Shown here: positions 8,404-16,849 of the stretch, piece after piece
How positions within the stretch are numbered: position 1 is the first letter of the stretch
Layout: each line of letters starts with the position of its first letter
Assembly: GCF_027497215.1 (NCBI RefSeq)
Contig: NZ_CP114904.1
Coordinates: forward strand, 6,354,501-6,418,500
DNA: 64,000 bases
Source: Micromonospora sp. WMMD812
Lineage (GTDB): Bacteria; Actinomycetota; Actinomycetes; Mycobacteriales; Micromonosporaceae
Direction: 5' to 3'
Program-made: the position numbers and the translations under genes
Notes under the pieces: model-generated
The model's database searches: none
What the model was told of the DNA's origin: nothing
What the model saw: the letters and a program-made list of their open reading frames with translations, nothing else

Positions 8404-9450
8404 TCAGGAGGTGCGGGCGACCTCGATCCAGCGGTCGAGCGCGGCCGCCGCCGCGCCGGAGTCGACCGCCTCGGCGGCGCGGGCCAGGCCGGCGCGCAGC
8501 GCGTCGGTCAGGTCGCCGTCCAGCGGGCCCTGGGTAGCCAGCGCCGCGGCGGCGTTGACCAGCACCGCGTCCCGGACCGGGCCGGGCTCGCCGGCCAGGA
8601 ACCGGCGCGCCACGCCGGCGTTGAAGGCCGCGTCGCCGCCGCGCAGGTCGGCGAGGGTGGACCGGGCCACCCCGAGGTCGGTCGCGTCGAGCACCGCCTC
8701 CCGGACGGTGCCGCCCTGCGCCACCCAGACGCGGGTCGGTGCGGCGGTCGTGAACTCGTCGAGCCCGTCCTCGCCGCGCATCACCAGCACCGAGTCGCCC
8801 CGGGCGGCGAACACGCCGGCCATCACCGGGGCCATCCGCGGGTCGAAGCAGCCGACCGCGCCGGCCCGGGGTCGGGCCGGGTTGGTCAGCGGGCCGAGGA
8901 AGTTGAACACCGTGGGCACGCCCAGCTCGCGCCGGACCGGGCCGGTGTGTCGCATGCCCGGGTGGAACCGGGCCGCGAAGCAGAACCCGATGCCGGCCTC
9001 GGTGACGCAGCGGGCGACCCCGTCCGGATCGAGATCCAGCGGTACGCCGAGGAACTCCAGCAGGTCGGCGGTGCCGCAGGAGGAGGAGGCGGCGCGGTTG
9101 CCGTGCTTGACGACGCGTACGCCGGCGCCGGCGACCACCAGCGCGGCCATGGTGGAGATGTTGACCGTGTGGGCGAGGTCACCGCCGGTGCCCACCACGT
9201 CCAGGGCGGTGGAACGCAGCTCCTCGGAGAGGGTGACCGGGACCGCCCGGCCGAGCATCGCCTCGACCAGGCCGGCCAGCTCGGCGGACGTCTCGCCCTT
9301 GGCCCGCAGCCCGACTGCGAACCCGGCGACCTGCGCGGCGGTGGCCGAGCCGGCCATGATCTCGCCCATCGCCCAGGCGGTGTCGGCGGTGGAGAGCTCC
9401 TCGCCGCGCAGCAGCGCGTTGAGCAGGTGCGGCCAGGTCCGATCGCCCAT
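8404..9450 (-). CDS. trpD: Anthranilate phosphoribosyltransferase
   Basis: Second step of tryptophan synthesis: transfers phosphoribosyl from PRPP to anthranilate. The 348 residues have the family signature: [21 protein letters not shown] (PRPP and metal site), [18 protein letters not shown] (anthranilate site) and [15 protein letters not shown] 9450 gives the normal N-terminus. It stands alone, away from other trp genes, as in mycobacteria. The 85-nt gap to the upstream receiver gene allows co-transcription. Confidence 0.97.
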   Translation of the reverse strand: MGDRTWPHLLNALLRGEELSTADTAWAMGEIMAGSATAAQVAGFAVGLRAKGETSAELAGLVEAMLGRAVPVTLSEELRSTALDVVGTGGDLAHTVNISTMAALVVAGAGVRVVKHGNRAASSSCGTADLLEFLGVPLDLDPDGVARCVTEAGIGFCFAARFHPGMRHTGPVRRELGVPTVFNFLGPLTNPARPRAGAVGCFDPRMAPVMAGVFAARGDSVLVMRGEDGLDEFTTAAPTRVWVAQGGTVREAVLDATDLGVARSTLADLRGGDAAFNAGVARRFLAGEPGPVRDAVLVNAAAALATQGPLDGDLTDALRAGLARAAEAVDSGAAAAALDRWIEVARTS

Positions 9451-9535
9451 CGCGGGCCTCCCGAGCGTGCGAATGCGGGTGGGATGAACCGGCGCCGGTC
9501 GGTCCGGCGCCGTTGGCGGTGCCGGAGCGGGGACG

Positions 9536-9931
9536 TCAGGCGGGTGCGTGCGTCCGCAGCAGCTCGGCCACCGTCGTTCCGGTGGTCACCGGGTCGAGCG
9601 GGTGGACCAGGGTGGCGTCGACCTCGGCGTAGGCCGCGAGCCATCGGTCGGCGGCGCGGGCGATCACCACGCAGGTCGGCGGCGCGTCCTCGCGGTCGTC
9701 CTTGATCTGGCGGGCGATGCCGAGACCGCCGCCGGGGGTCGCCTCGCCGTCGAGCAGCAGCAGGTCGATCTCGTAGTCGTCGACCAGGCGGACGACCTCC
9801 GCGTACGTCGACGACTCGACGAACTCGATCTCGAGGCCGGGCGCGGGCCGGGTGCCGACGGCGAGCCGCATCCGGTCACGGACGTCCGGGTCGTCGCTGT
9901 AGAGCAGGACGGTGCACTGACGATCACTCAT
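9536..9931 (-). CDS. Stand-alone receiver-like protein (atypical response regulator)
   Basis: A 131-residue CheY-fold protein with no output domain. The acidic pair (LLYSDDPD) and the phosphoacceptor region ([13 protein letters not shown]) are kept. The switch Thr/Ser region reads VVIARAAD, and the usual Lys-Pro near the end reads VHPLDP, so the conserved Thr and Lys are replaced by Ala and His. It may work without classical phosphotransfer. ATG 9931 overlaps the stop of a 24-residue upstream ORF, and GGAG lies 7 nt before it. It is co-oriented with trpD. Confidence 0.85.
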   Translation of the reverse strand: MSDRQCTVLLYSDDPDVRDRMRLAVGTRPAPGLEIEFVESSTYAEVVRLVDDYEIDLLLLDGEATPGGGLGIARQIKDDREDAPPTCVVIARAADRWLAAYAEVDATLVHPLDPVTTGTTVAELLRTHAPA

Positions 9932-10002
9932 GCCGACACTCCGCTTCGCTCCGTACCGTCCGGAGGCGCCACCGCGCCGAGCCTGAAGATTCGTTCGCTC
10001 AT
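9928..10002 (-). CDS. Short leader ORF (24 codons) overlapping the receiver gene start
   Basis: ATG 10002 opens a frame beginning MSERIFRLG and ending GTERSGVSA. Its TGA overlaps the receiver ATG by two bases (ATGA), and GGGAG stands 11 nt before its start. The arrangement implies translational coupling. Whether the peptide itself has a function is unknown. Upstream, GTGACGTAC and GTGACGTCC form a short direct repeat near 10051-10069. Confidence 0.5.
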   Translation of the reverse strand: MSERIFRLGAVAPPDGTERSGVSA

Positions 10003-10096
10003 GGCTCGACCGGCTCCCACCTCGTAGCTGCCCGCTGATCGTACCGGTCGACGTGACGTACGTGACGTCCCGCCCGGGGCGTACCGTCGCCGCTGC

Positions 10097-11041
10097 TCAG
10101 GCGGCGGATTCCGCCGCGCGCTCGCGGGCCTCCTGCCGGTCCAGCTCGCGGTCGACCCGCCGGGCCTCGCGCTCGGACTGCTTGACCCACTGCACGACCA
10201 GCACCCCGAGCATCGTCACGCTGACGAACTCGCCGCCGGCCCACAGGATGCCGCCGGCGAGCACCTGGTCGTCCCACGGGTTCGACCAGGACAGGTTCAG
10301 CGAGGGATACCAGTCGCCGCCGAAGAGGGTGCTGCTCTGCATGATGGTCAGCCCGAGCACCGTGTGGAACGGCACGGAGAGCAGCATCAGCAGCGCCCGG
10401 GCCGGGTACGGCCACCGGCCGGGCAGCGGGTCGAGGCCGAGCAGCGGCCAGAAGAACACGCAGCCGGTCATGATGAAGTGCGCGTGCACCAGCTCGTGCG
10501 CCCAGGCGTGCTCCAGCGTGTACCGGTACAGGTCGGTGAAGTAGAGCGCGAACGGGTTGACCACGAAGATGGTGAACGCCACAAGCGGGAAGCTGTAGAC
10601 CCGGGCGACCCGGCTGTGCACGATCGCGAGCAGTCGCTTGCGGGGGCGCTGCGGCAGCGTACGCAGGGCCAGCGTCATCGGCGCGCCCAGCGCCAGGAAG
10701 ATCGGCGACATCATCGACAGCACCATGTGCTGGACCATGTGCACACTCAGCAGCGCCGTGTCGTACGCCTCCAGGCCGGTGGCGGTGACCAGCGCGATGC
10801 CGCCGAGGCCGGGGCCGAGGAAGAAGACCGTCCGGGCGATCGGCCACCGGTCGCCGCGGATCCGCAGTCGGTGCACCCCGTAGAGGTAAAGCCCGGCGGC
10901 GACCACCAGCAGCAGGGTGAGCCAGCTGTTCAGCCGCGTCTCGGTGAACACCGAGGTGACGGAGAACGGCGGCAGGTTGGCGCTGCTCGCGGCCGGTGAG
11001 ACCGCCGAGGTCGCGGCGAAGATCGAATCGACGTGCTGCAC
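10097..11041 (-). CDS. Cytochrome c oxidase assembly protein, Caa3_CtaG family
   Basis: Polytopic membrane protein of about 314 residues with seven or so hydrophobic segments. The conserved patches HMVQHMVLSMMSPIFLALGAP and WAHELVHAHFIMTGCVFFWPLLG hold the His-rich motifs typical of the CtaG family, linked to copper delivery to oxidase. The tail is charged and Arg/Glu-rich. Two GTG starts are possible: 11041 (taken here) and 11077, which has a weak AGGGTGG upstream. It is divergent from ctaE with about 110 bp between, consistent with oxidase assembly. Confidence 0.85.
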   Translation of the reverse strand: MQHVDSIFAATSAVSPAASSANLPPFSVTSVFTETRLNSWLTLLLVVAAGLYLYGVHRLRIRGDRWPIARTVFFLGPGLGGIALVTATGLEAYDTALLSVHMVQHMVLSMMSPIFLALGAPMTLALRTLPQRPRKRLLAIVHSRVARVYSFPLVAFTIFVVNPFALYFTDLYRYTLEHAWAHELVHAHFIMTGCVFFWPLLGLDPLPGRWPYPARALLMLLSVPFHTVLGLTIMQSSTLFGGDWYPSLNLSWSNPWDDQVLAGGILWAGGEFVSVTMLGVLVVQWVKQSEREARRVDRELDRQEARERAAESAA

Positions 11042-11137
11042 GCTTTTCAGGCTAGGCCAGGCGAACCGGACCTCCACTATCGGGCCACCCTGACCACCGG
11101 TTTGGCCCCCCGCTGATCGTGACCGCCGGTCAGGGGC

Positions 11138-11143
11138 AATAAT
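11138..11143 (+). promoter_or_regulatory. Putative -10 element (AATAAT) for ctaE-qcrCAB
   Basis: AATAAT ends 6 nt before the GTG start of ctaE, with no ribosome binding site between. This spacing predicts a leaderless mRNA starting at the GTG. Confidence 0.5.
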
Positions 11144-11149
11144 GACCGC

Positions 11150-11749
11150 GTGACTGCGGCCCCAGCCATTGACAAGAGCCGGATCCACTCCCTGACCCGA
11201 CCCAACATGGTCAGCGTCGGGACGATCGTGTGGCTCTCCAGCGAACTCATGTTCTTCGCGGCGCTGTTCGCGATGTACTTCTCCATCCGCGCGGCGGCGC
11301 CGGAGCAGTGGGCGGAGCACACCGAGGTCCTCAACATCCCGTACGCGACCACCTTCACGGTGATCCTGGTGTTGTCCTCGGTGACCTGCCAGCTCGGTGT
11401 CTTCGCCGCGGAGCGGGGCGACGTGCATGCGCTGCGGCGCTGGTTCACGATCACCTTCGTGATGGGCCTGATCTTCGTGCTCGGCCAGCTGAACGAGTAC
11501 CGCACGCTGGTGCACGAGGGCGTCAAGATCAACCACGACGGCTACGGGTCGATGTTCTACCTGACCACGGGCTTCCACGGTCTGCACGTGACCGGCGGTC
11601 TGATCGCCTTCATCATCTTCATGATCCGCACCACCATGGGCCGGTTCACCCCGGCGCAGGCCACCTCGGCGATCGTCGTGTCGTACTACTGGCACTTCGT
11701 CGACGTCGTGTGGATCGGGCTCTACGCCATGATCTACTGGCTTCAGTGA
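11150..11749 (+). CDS. ctaE: Cytochrome c oxidase subunit III
   Basis: Membrane subunit of the aa3 oxidase, 199 residues with five hydrophobic segments. The motifs [33 protein letters not shown] and [16 protein letters not shown] are diagnostic for subunit III, including its proton-entry glutamate region. GTG 11150 has no Shine-Dalgarno sequence, and a -10-like AATAAT lies just upstream. It heads the gene run ctaE-qcrC-qcrA-qcrB, with 72 nt to qcrC. Confidence 0.97.
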   Translation: MTAAPAIDKSRIHSLTRPNMVSVGTIVWLSSELMFFAALFAMYFSIRAAAPEQWAEHTEVLNIPYATTFTVILVLSSVTCQLGVFAAERGDVHALRRWFTITFVMGLIFVLGQLNEYRTLVHEGVKINHDGYGSMFYLTTGFHGLHVTGGLIAFIIFMIRTTMGRFTPAQATSAIVVSYYWHFVDVVWIGLYAMIYWLQ

Positions 11750-11821
11750 TCTTGGCGCGTCACGAACAGCGCCGCTGCTCCGTCCCCTGAGACAAGGTCC
11801 AACCGGTTAAGGACACAGGTC

Positions 11822-12658
11822 ATGACTTCTGACAACGACCGCCGACGCGGTCTGCTCGCGCGGTTGCGCGAGCGGCCCGCAGCGCGCAGCAGGGGCCGCC
11901 GCCGGCTGGGTGCCGCGGTCCGGCTGCTCGCCGCGCTGATGCTGGCCGGCGGCGCATACACCGTCTTCGCCCCCGGCGCGCAGGCGCAGGACGACCCCAC
12001 GCTGACCGGCGCCGCCGCCGAGGGCAAGGCGCTGTTCGACGTGAGCTGTGTGACCTGTCACGGTCGCAACGCGCAGGGTGTCGAGGGCCGCGGGCCGAGC
12101 CTGATCGGCGTCGGCGCGGCCTCGGTCGAGTTCCAGGTCAGCAGCGGCCGGATGCCGCTGGCCCGGCAGGAGGCCCAGGCGCACCGCAAGCCCCCGCTCT
12201 TCACCGACGAGCAGACCCGCCAGCTGGGCGAGTACATCCAGGAGCTCGGCGGCGGCCCGGTCGTGCCGAACGGCGACGACCTGCGCTCGGAAGGCGACGT
12301 GGCGGCCGGCGGCGAGCTGTTCCGGATCAACTGCTCGCAGTGCCACGCCTTCGGCGGTGGCGGTGGCGCGCTCTCCTCGGGCAAGTTCGCCCCGAGCCTG
12401 CACCCGGCGAGCGACCGGCAGATCTACGCCGCCATGCTGAGCGGCCCGCAGAACATGCCGGTCTTCGGTGACAACCAGATCACCCCGGAGCAGAAGGCCG
12501 ACATCATCGCCTACATCCAGGAGACCCTGAAGCACGACCAGGACCCGGGCGGCTTCAACCTCGGCCGCTACGGTCCCTCGACCGAGGGTCTGGCCATCTT
12601 CCTGGTTGGCATCGTCGCGCTGGTCTTCGCTAGCCTGTGGATTGCGGGCAAGTCGTGA
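11822..12658 (+). CDS. qcrC: Cytochrome bc1 complex diheme cytochrome c subunit
   Basis: Actinobacterial diheme c-type cytochrome, 278 residues. Two heme-binding motifs are seen, CVTCH (76-80) and CSQCH (171-175). An N-terminal signal/anchor lies at about 30-55 and a C-terminal transmembrane helix near 255-275. In actinobacteria this subunit replaces soluble cytochrome c and passes electrons directly to CtaC in a bc1-aa3 supercomplex. ATG 11822 follows AAGGA. It lies between ctaE and qcrA in the same operon. Confidence 0.97.
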   Translation: MTSDNDRRRGLLARLRERPAARSRGRRRLGAAVRLLAALMLAGGAYTVFAPGAQAQDDPTLTGAAAEGKALFDVSCVTCHGRNAQGVEGRGPSLIGVGAASVEFQVSSGRMPLARQEAQAHRKPPLFTDEQTRQLGEYIQELGGGPVVPNGDDLRSEGDVAAGGELFRINCSQCHAFGGGGGALSSGKFAPSLHPASDRQIYAAMLSGPQNMPVFGDNQITPEQKADIIAYIQETLKHDQDPGGFNLGRYGPSTEGLAIFLVGIVALVFASLWIAGKS

Positions 12659-12725
12659 CCGAGCGGATCTTTCGATTCAGTGCTGCGGTGCCGCGGCTCG
12701 GCACCGCCGGTAACGAGGTGACGGC

Positions 12726-13814
12726 ATGAGCACGCACACCGAGCACCAGGCCCAGCAGGGCCGGGAACCGCTCGACGTGAACGCCCCCGGGCTGACCCGC
12801 TTCGACATCGTCCGCGAGGGCGCCCGGCGGGACGACATCGAGATCGTCCACTACGAGCCGCAGGTCGTCTCCGGTTCGAAGGCCGAGCGCCGACTGGTCC
12901 GTCTGGTCGCCGGGATGTTCCTGCTGACCGGCCTGGTGGCGACCATCTTCCTCGTCGTCTACATCTGGTGGCCGTGGGAGTACGCTCCCGGCCGCGGCGG
13001 TGACAAGCTCTTCACCCCGCTGCTCGGCGTCACCCTGGGCCTCGCCCTGCTCGGTATCGGCTTCGGCATCCTGACCTGGGGCAAGAAGCTGATGCCAAAG
13101 GAGGTGTCGATCCAGGATCGGCACGAGGGCACGGTCGACGAAGAAGGCCGCACCATCACCGGCCAGACCATGCTCTACGTGGCCGACGAGATGGGCCTGA
13201 AGCGGCGGCCGCTGCTCGGCATCTCGCTGCTGGCCGGCCTCGCGCCGGTCGGCGCGGTCGTCGCCGCGCCGCTGGTCGGCGGTCTGATCTCCGACCCGCA
13301 CAAGAACAACCAGATGTTCACCACCGGGTTCGCCCCGGCCGAGGGCGGCCAGCGGATCCGCCTGGTCCGCGAGGACGGCCGCCCGATCCGCCCGGCGGAC
13401 ATCAGCGCGGGCGGGCAGCTCACCGTCTTCCCCGGTGTCGACCACGGCGTCAGCAACCGGCACGCGGACTCGCCGACCCTGCTGATCCACCTGCGGGACT
13501 CCGACGCGCGCGAGTCGCGCCAGGCGAACGAGCGGGTCGGCCACGGCGACTACATGTGGGGCAACTACGCGGCGTTCTCCAAGATCTGCACGCACGCGGG
13601 CTGCCCGGCCAGCCTCTACGAGCAGCAGACCAACCGGCTGCTCTGCCCGTGCCACCAGTCGCAGTTCCTGATCACCGACAACGCCCGGCCGGTCTTCGGC
13701 CCCGCCAGCCGGCGGCTGCCGCAGCTGCCGATCGAGGTGGATGCCGAGGGCTTCTTCGTGGCGAAGTCCGACTTCACCGAGACCGTCGGGCCAGACTTCT
13801 GGGAGCGGCCATGA
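12726..13814 (+). CDS. qcrA: Cytochrome bc1 complex Rieske iron-sulfur subunit
   Basis: Rieske protein of 362 residues, longer than the canonical form because of three N-terminal transmembrane helices (about 59-82, 97-117, 162-186), an actinobacterial trait. The [2Fe-2S] ligands are visible in CTHAGCP (C288, H290) and CPCHQSQF (C307, H310), with C293 and C309 placed for the stabilising disulfide. Its stop overlaps the qcrB start (ATGA), so the two are translationally coupled. It oxidises menaquinol together with QcrB. Confidence 0.97.
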   Translation: MSTHTEHQAQQGREPLDVNAPGLTRFDIVREGARRDDIEIVHYEPQVVSGSKAERRLVRLVAGMFLLTGLVATIFLVVYIWWPWEYAPGRGGDKLFTPLLGVTLGLALLGIGFGILTWGKKLMPKEVSIQDRHEGTVDEEGRTITGQTMLYVADEMGLKRRPLLGISLLAGLAPVGAVVAAPLVGGLISDPHKNNQMFTTGFAPAEGGQRIRLVREDGRPIRPADISAGGQLTVFPGVDHGVSNRHADSPTLLIHLRDSDARESRQANERVGHGDYMWGNYAAFSKICTHAGCPASLYEQQTNRLLCPCHQSQFLITDNARPVFGPASRRLPQLPIEVDAEGFFVAKSDFTETVGPDFWERP

Positions 13815-15442
13815 AGCGTCGTAAGTTAACTCTGGCGGCGGAGCCGGGCAAGGCCGCGGCGGCGGTCGACGACCGCTTCCAGGTGGCGACCCCGCTGCGC
13901 CGGCTGTTGAACAAGGTCTTCCCGGACCACTGGTCCTTCCTGCTCGGCGAGATCGCCCTGTTCTCGTTCATCGTCCTGCTGCTCACCGGGGTCTTCCTGA
14001 CCTTCTTCTTCGAGCCGTCGATGACCGAGGTCGTCTACAACGGCAGCTACGCCCCGCTGCGTGGCACGCCGATGTCCGCCGCGTACGCCTCCAGCCTGGA
14101 CCTGTCCTTCGAGGTCCGGGGCGGTCTGATCATGCGGCAGATGCACCACTGGGCGGCGCTGCTGTTCATGGCCGCGATCGTCGTGCACATGCTGCGCGTC
14201 TTCTTCACCGGCGCGTTCCGCAAGCCGCGCGAGACGAACTGGATCATCGGTTCGCTGCTGTTCTGGGTCGGCTTCCTGGCCGGCTTCACCGGCTACTCGC
14301 TGCCGGACGACGGGCTCTCCGGCACCGGCCTGCGGATCGCCTCGGCGATCATGCTGTCCATCCCGGTGATCGGCTCCTGGGTCACCTCGTCGGTCTTCGG
14401 CGGGGAGTTCCCCGGCACCATCATCATCAGCCGGTTCTTCATCGCCCACGTGCTGCTCATCCCGGGCCTGCTGCTGGCGCTGATCACGGTCCACCTGGGC
14501 CTGGTCTTCAAGCAGAAGCACACCCAGTGGCCCGGCCCCGGCCGGACCAACCAGAACGTGGTCGGCGAGCGCTTCTTCCCGCGGTACGCGATCAAGCAGG
14601 GCGGCTTCTTCATGGTCGTCTTCGGCGTGATCGCGCTGATGGGCGGTCTGTTCCAGATCAACCCGATCTGGCTCTTCGGCCCGTACGAGGCGTGGGTCGT
14701 CTCCGCCGCCAGCCAGCCCGACTGGTACGTCATGTTCCTGGACGGCTCGACCCGACTGATGCCGGCCTGGCAGATCAACATTCCGATCGGCGACGGGTAC
14801 GTCATTCCGCCGCTGTTCTGGCCGACGGTCGTGCTGCCCGGCATCCTGGTGGGCCTCTCCACGATGTACCCGTTCCTGGAGGCGCGGCACCTCAAGGACC
14901 GCAAGAGCCACAACCTGCTCCAGCGGCCCCGGGACGTTCCGGCCCGGACCGCGGTGGGCGCGATGGCCGTCTCCTTCTACGTCGTGCTGACCCTCTCCGG
15001 GGCGAACGACGTCATCGCGGACAAGTTCCAGATCAGCCTGAACGCGATGACCTGGGCGGGCCGGATCGGCCTGCTGGTGGTGCCGCCGTTGGCCTACTAC
15101 TTCACCTACCGGCTGTGCCTGGGCCTCCAGCAGCACGACCGGGAGGTGCTGGCGCACGGTGTCGAGACCGGCATCATCCGGCGGCTGCCGGACGGCCGGT
15201 TCGTCGAGGTGCACCAGCCGCTCAGCGCGGCGGACGGGCACGCCGACGGCCACGGCGCCCTGGAGTACGCCGGCTGGGTCGTGCCGAAGAAGATGAACCG
15301 GCTCGGTGCCCTCGGCCCGGCGATCCGGGGCTTCTTCTACCCCATCGAGAAGCCGGCCGAGGCGCCGGTCTCGCCGGGACACCCGCCGGTCGAGCCCCGA
15401 CCGGAGCACGCGGAGATCGGCAGCGGCGAGAGCCGTCGCTGA
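13811..15442 (+). CDS. qcrB: Cytochrome bc1 complex cytochrome b subunit
   Basis: Membrane cytochrome b of 543 residues that ligates both b hemes and forms the quinol sites. Heme-ligand His pairs are seen in MRQMHHWAALLFMAAIVVHML and in FFIAHVLLIPGLLLALITVH. It has at least eight hydrophobic helices and the long C-terminal extension found in actinobacteria. ATG 13811 overlaps the qcrA stop. A perfect hairpin follows the gene. The homologue in M. tuberculosis is the target of Q203-type inhibitors (established knowledge). Confidence 0.97.
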   Translation: MKRRKLTLAAEPGKAAAAVDDRFQVATPLRRLLNKVFPDHWSFLLGEIALFSFIVLLLTGVFLTFFFEPSMTEVVYNGSYAPLRGTPMSAAYASSLDLSFEVRGGLIMRQMHHWAALLFMAAIVVHMLRVFFTGAFRKPRETNWIIGSLLFWVGFLAGFTGYSLPDDGLSGTGLRIASAIMLSIPVIGSWVTSSVFGGEFPGTIIISRFFIAHVLLIPGLLLALITVHLGLVFKQKHTQWPGPGRTNQNVVGERFFPRYAIKQGGFFMVVFGVIALMGGLFQINPIWLFGPYEAWVVSAASQPDWYVMFLDGSTRLMPAWQINIPIGDGYVIPPLFWPTVVLPGILVGLSTMYPFLEARHLKDRKSHNLLQRPRDVPARTAVGAMAVSFYVVLTLSGANDVIADKFQISLNAMTWAGRIGLLVVPPLAYYFTYRLCLGLQQHDREVLAHGVETGIIRRLPDGRFVEVHQPLSAADGHADGHGALEYAGWVVPKKMNRLGALGPAIRGFFYPIEKPAEAPVSPGHPPVEPRPEHAEIGSGESRR

Positions 15443-15459
15443 CCCTGACCCACCTCGAC

Positions 15460-15492
15460 GTGGCGCCCGCCGGATCCTCCGGCGGGCGCCAC
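15460..15492 (+). terminator. Perfect hairpin after qcrB
   Basis: GTGGCGCCCGCCGGA pairs with TCCGGCGGGCGCCAC around a 3-nt loop, 17 nt after the qcrB stop. Ends the respiratory operon. Confidence 0.85.
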
Positions 15493-15649
15493 GTCCGTTT
15501 CCGCCCCGGGACGGCCCGGCCGTGCCCGCCGCGAGTTGCCGATCCGGACACCCCCGTAGGGACCGGGCCGTACCCCCGAGCGGCGGCGGTCCGGTCCGGA
15601 GCCGGACGGCCCGCCCGACTCCCACCGTCCCTCGCGTCGGGCGATCGCA

Positions 15650-15676
15650 GGAATAACCCCGGTGAGCCGGGTATCC
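15650..15676 (+). promoter_or_regulatory. Possible ECF-sigma promoter before the DUF4142 gene
   Basis: GGAATAA (15650-15656) and GGTATCC (about 15670-15676) have the spacing and GGAA core of ECF-type promoters. The sigma factor is unknown. The rest of the 264-bp gap (15443-15706) holds the qcrB hairpin and GC-rich DNA with no gene. Confidence 0.35.
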
Positions 15677-15706
15677 GTGCGGTCCAACGTCTCAAGGGGA
15701 GGAAGC

Positions 15707-16417
15707 ATGTTGGGTATCAAACGCTTCGGCCTGCTGGCCGCGCTGGTGGTGGTCGGCGTCGCGCCCGCCGCGGCCGCGCAGGCCGCGGCACAGCCGTCGT
15801 CGCAGGACACCCAGTACCTGCAGGCGATCCACCAGGTCAACCTGTTCGAGATCACCACGGGTGAGCTGGCCCAGCAGAAGGGTCAGAACCAGCGGGTCAA
15901 GGACCTGGGCAAGATGTTCGTGACCGACCACACCCAGCTGGACCAGACGGTGCAGCAGACCGCCTCCCAGCTCAACGTGCAGCTGCCCAACGCGCCCACC
16001 GCGGATCAGCAGGCCGTGATCGACCAGCTGAACAACGCGAGCGGTGCCGAGTTCGACCGGCAGTGGGTGACCGCGCAGCTGGCCGGCCACGTCCAGGCCA
16101 TCCAGGCCACCCAGACCGAGATCTCGCAGGGCTCCGAGCAGTCGGTGGTCCAGTTGGCGCAGACCTCGCTGCCGGTCCTCCAGGCGCACTATGACGAGCT
16201 GGTCCAGCTGGCCCAGCAGCTGGGCATCCCGGTTCCGCAGGCCAGCGCCAGCGGTACGCCGAGCCCCGGCGCCACCACCGAGTCCCCGGGCACCGAATCG
16301 CCGGGCACCGAATCGCCGGGCACCGAGTCGCCGGGCACCGAGGCTCCGGGTGGCGGCACCGAGTCGCCGGCCCCGGGTGGCGGCACCACCGAGACGCCGG
16401 CTCCGGGCGTGAGCTGA
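15707..16417 (+). CDS. Secreted DUF4142 protein with SPGTE-repeat tail
   Basis: Exported protein of 236 residues. A signal peptide covers about residues 1-27 (LLAALVVVGVAPAAAAQAAA). The ferritin-like helical DUF4142 domain follows at about 33-180, with NLFEITTGELAQQKG and VKDLGKMFVTDHTQLDQ. The C-terminal 55 residues are low complexity, with four tandem SPGTE units and Gly/Pro/Thr-rich sequence that may span the wall. ATG 15707 has GGGGAGG upstream; a longer in-frame start is unlikely. DUF4142 has no established biochemical role. Confidence 0.85.
   Translation: MLGIKRFGLLAALVVVGVAPAAAAQAAAQPSSQDTQYLQAIHQVNLFEITTGELAQQKGQNQRVKDLGKMFVTDHTQLDQTVQQTASQLNVQLPNAPTADQQAVIDQLNNASGAEFDRQWVTAQLAGHVQAIQATQTEISQGSEQSVVQLAQTSLPVLQAHYDELVQLAQQLGIPVPQASASGTPSPGATTESPGTESPGTESPGTESPGTEAPGGGTESPAPGGGTTETPAPGVS
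16280..16339 (+). repeat. Four 15-bp tandem repeats encoding SPGTE
   Basis: In-frame 15-bp units GAATCGCCGGGCACC, with single-base variants, at 16280, 16295, 16310 and 16325, inside the DUF4142 gene. Copy number could vary without a frameshift. Confidence 0.85.
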
Positions 16418-16434
16418 CGTCGGACGGCATCGGC

Positions 16435-16463
16435 GGCCGGTCCACCCTCGGGGTGGGCCGGCC
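16435..16463 (+). terminator. Hairpin after the DUF4142 gene
   Basis: GGCCGGTCCACC pairs with GGTGGGCCGGCC (one G-T wobble), 18 nt after the stop codon. Confidence 0.7.
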
Positions 16464-16525
16464 TCCGTGCGTACGGGGCGGGAACGGCCCGCCCCTGGTC
16501 GGTGCCGGCGCGAAACCGCCGGTCG

Positions 16526-16813
16526 TCAGTCGGCGTTCGCCAGGCCGATCGCGAACGCCTCCTCCAGGTCGTGCTGCGAGTACGCCCGGAAGGCGATGTG
16601 CGACTCGGTGTTGAGCACGCCCGGGACCTTCGAGATGCTGCCCGCGATCACCTGGGCGATCTGCTCGAACTCCCGTACCCGGACCACGGCGATCAGGTCG
16701 ACGTGCCCGGCCACCGAGTAGACCTCGCTGACGCCGGGCAGGTTGGCCAGGGTCTCGGCCACCTCGGGGATCGAGTCGGTGGCGCAGTCGATCAGCACGA
16801 TCGCGGTGATCAC
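16526..16813 (-). CDS. Lrp/AsnC ligand-binding (RAM) domain protein without HTH
   Basis: A 95-residue stand-alone RAM domain, the effector-binding and oligomerisation half of Lrp/AsnC regulators. The alpha-beta pattern is seen in ITAIVLIDCATDSIPEVAETL, the VYSVAGHVDLIAVVRV strand pair and VLNTESHIAFRAY. There is no DNA-binding helix-turn-helix, so any regulation would be through partner proteins or as an amino-acid sensor. It is last in a minus-strand set after the nucleotidyltransferase gene (36-nt gap). Similar stand-alone proteins are common near trpD in actinomycetes (recollection). Confidence 0.88.
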   Translation of the reverse strand: MITAIVLIDCATDSIPEVAETLANLPGVSEVYSVAGHVDLIAVVRVREFEQIAQVIAGSISKVPGVLNTESHIAFRAYSQHDLEEAFAIGLANAD

Positions 16814-16849
16814 GGGACGTTTCTCCGTTCGTCGGCGTCGTCGCCCATG

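Noticed and set aside
8073..9705. Long plus-strand frames with Pro/Ala-rich N-termini running across trpD
   Set aside because: They are antisense to trpD and built on the CCCCGG tract; no motif or ribosome site.
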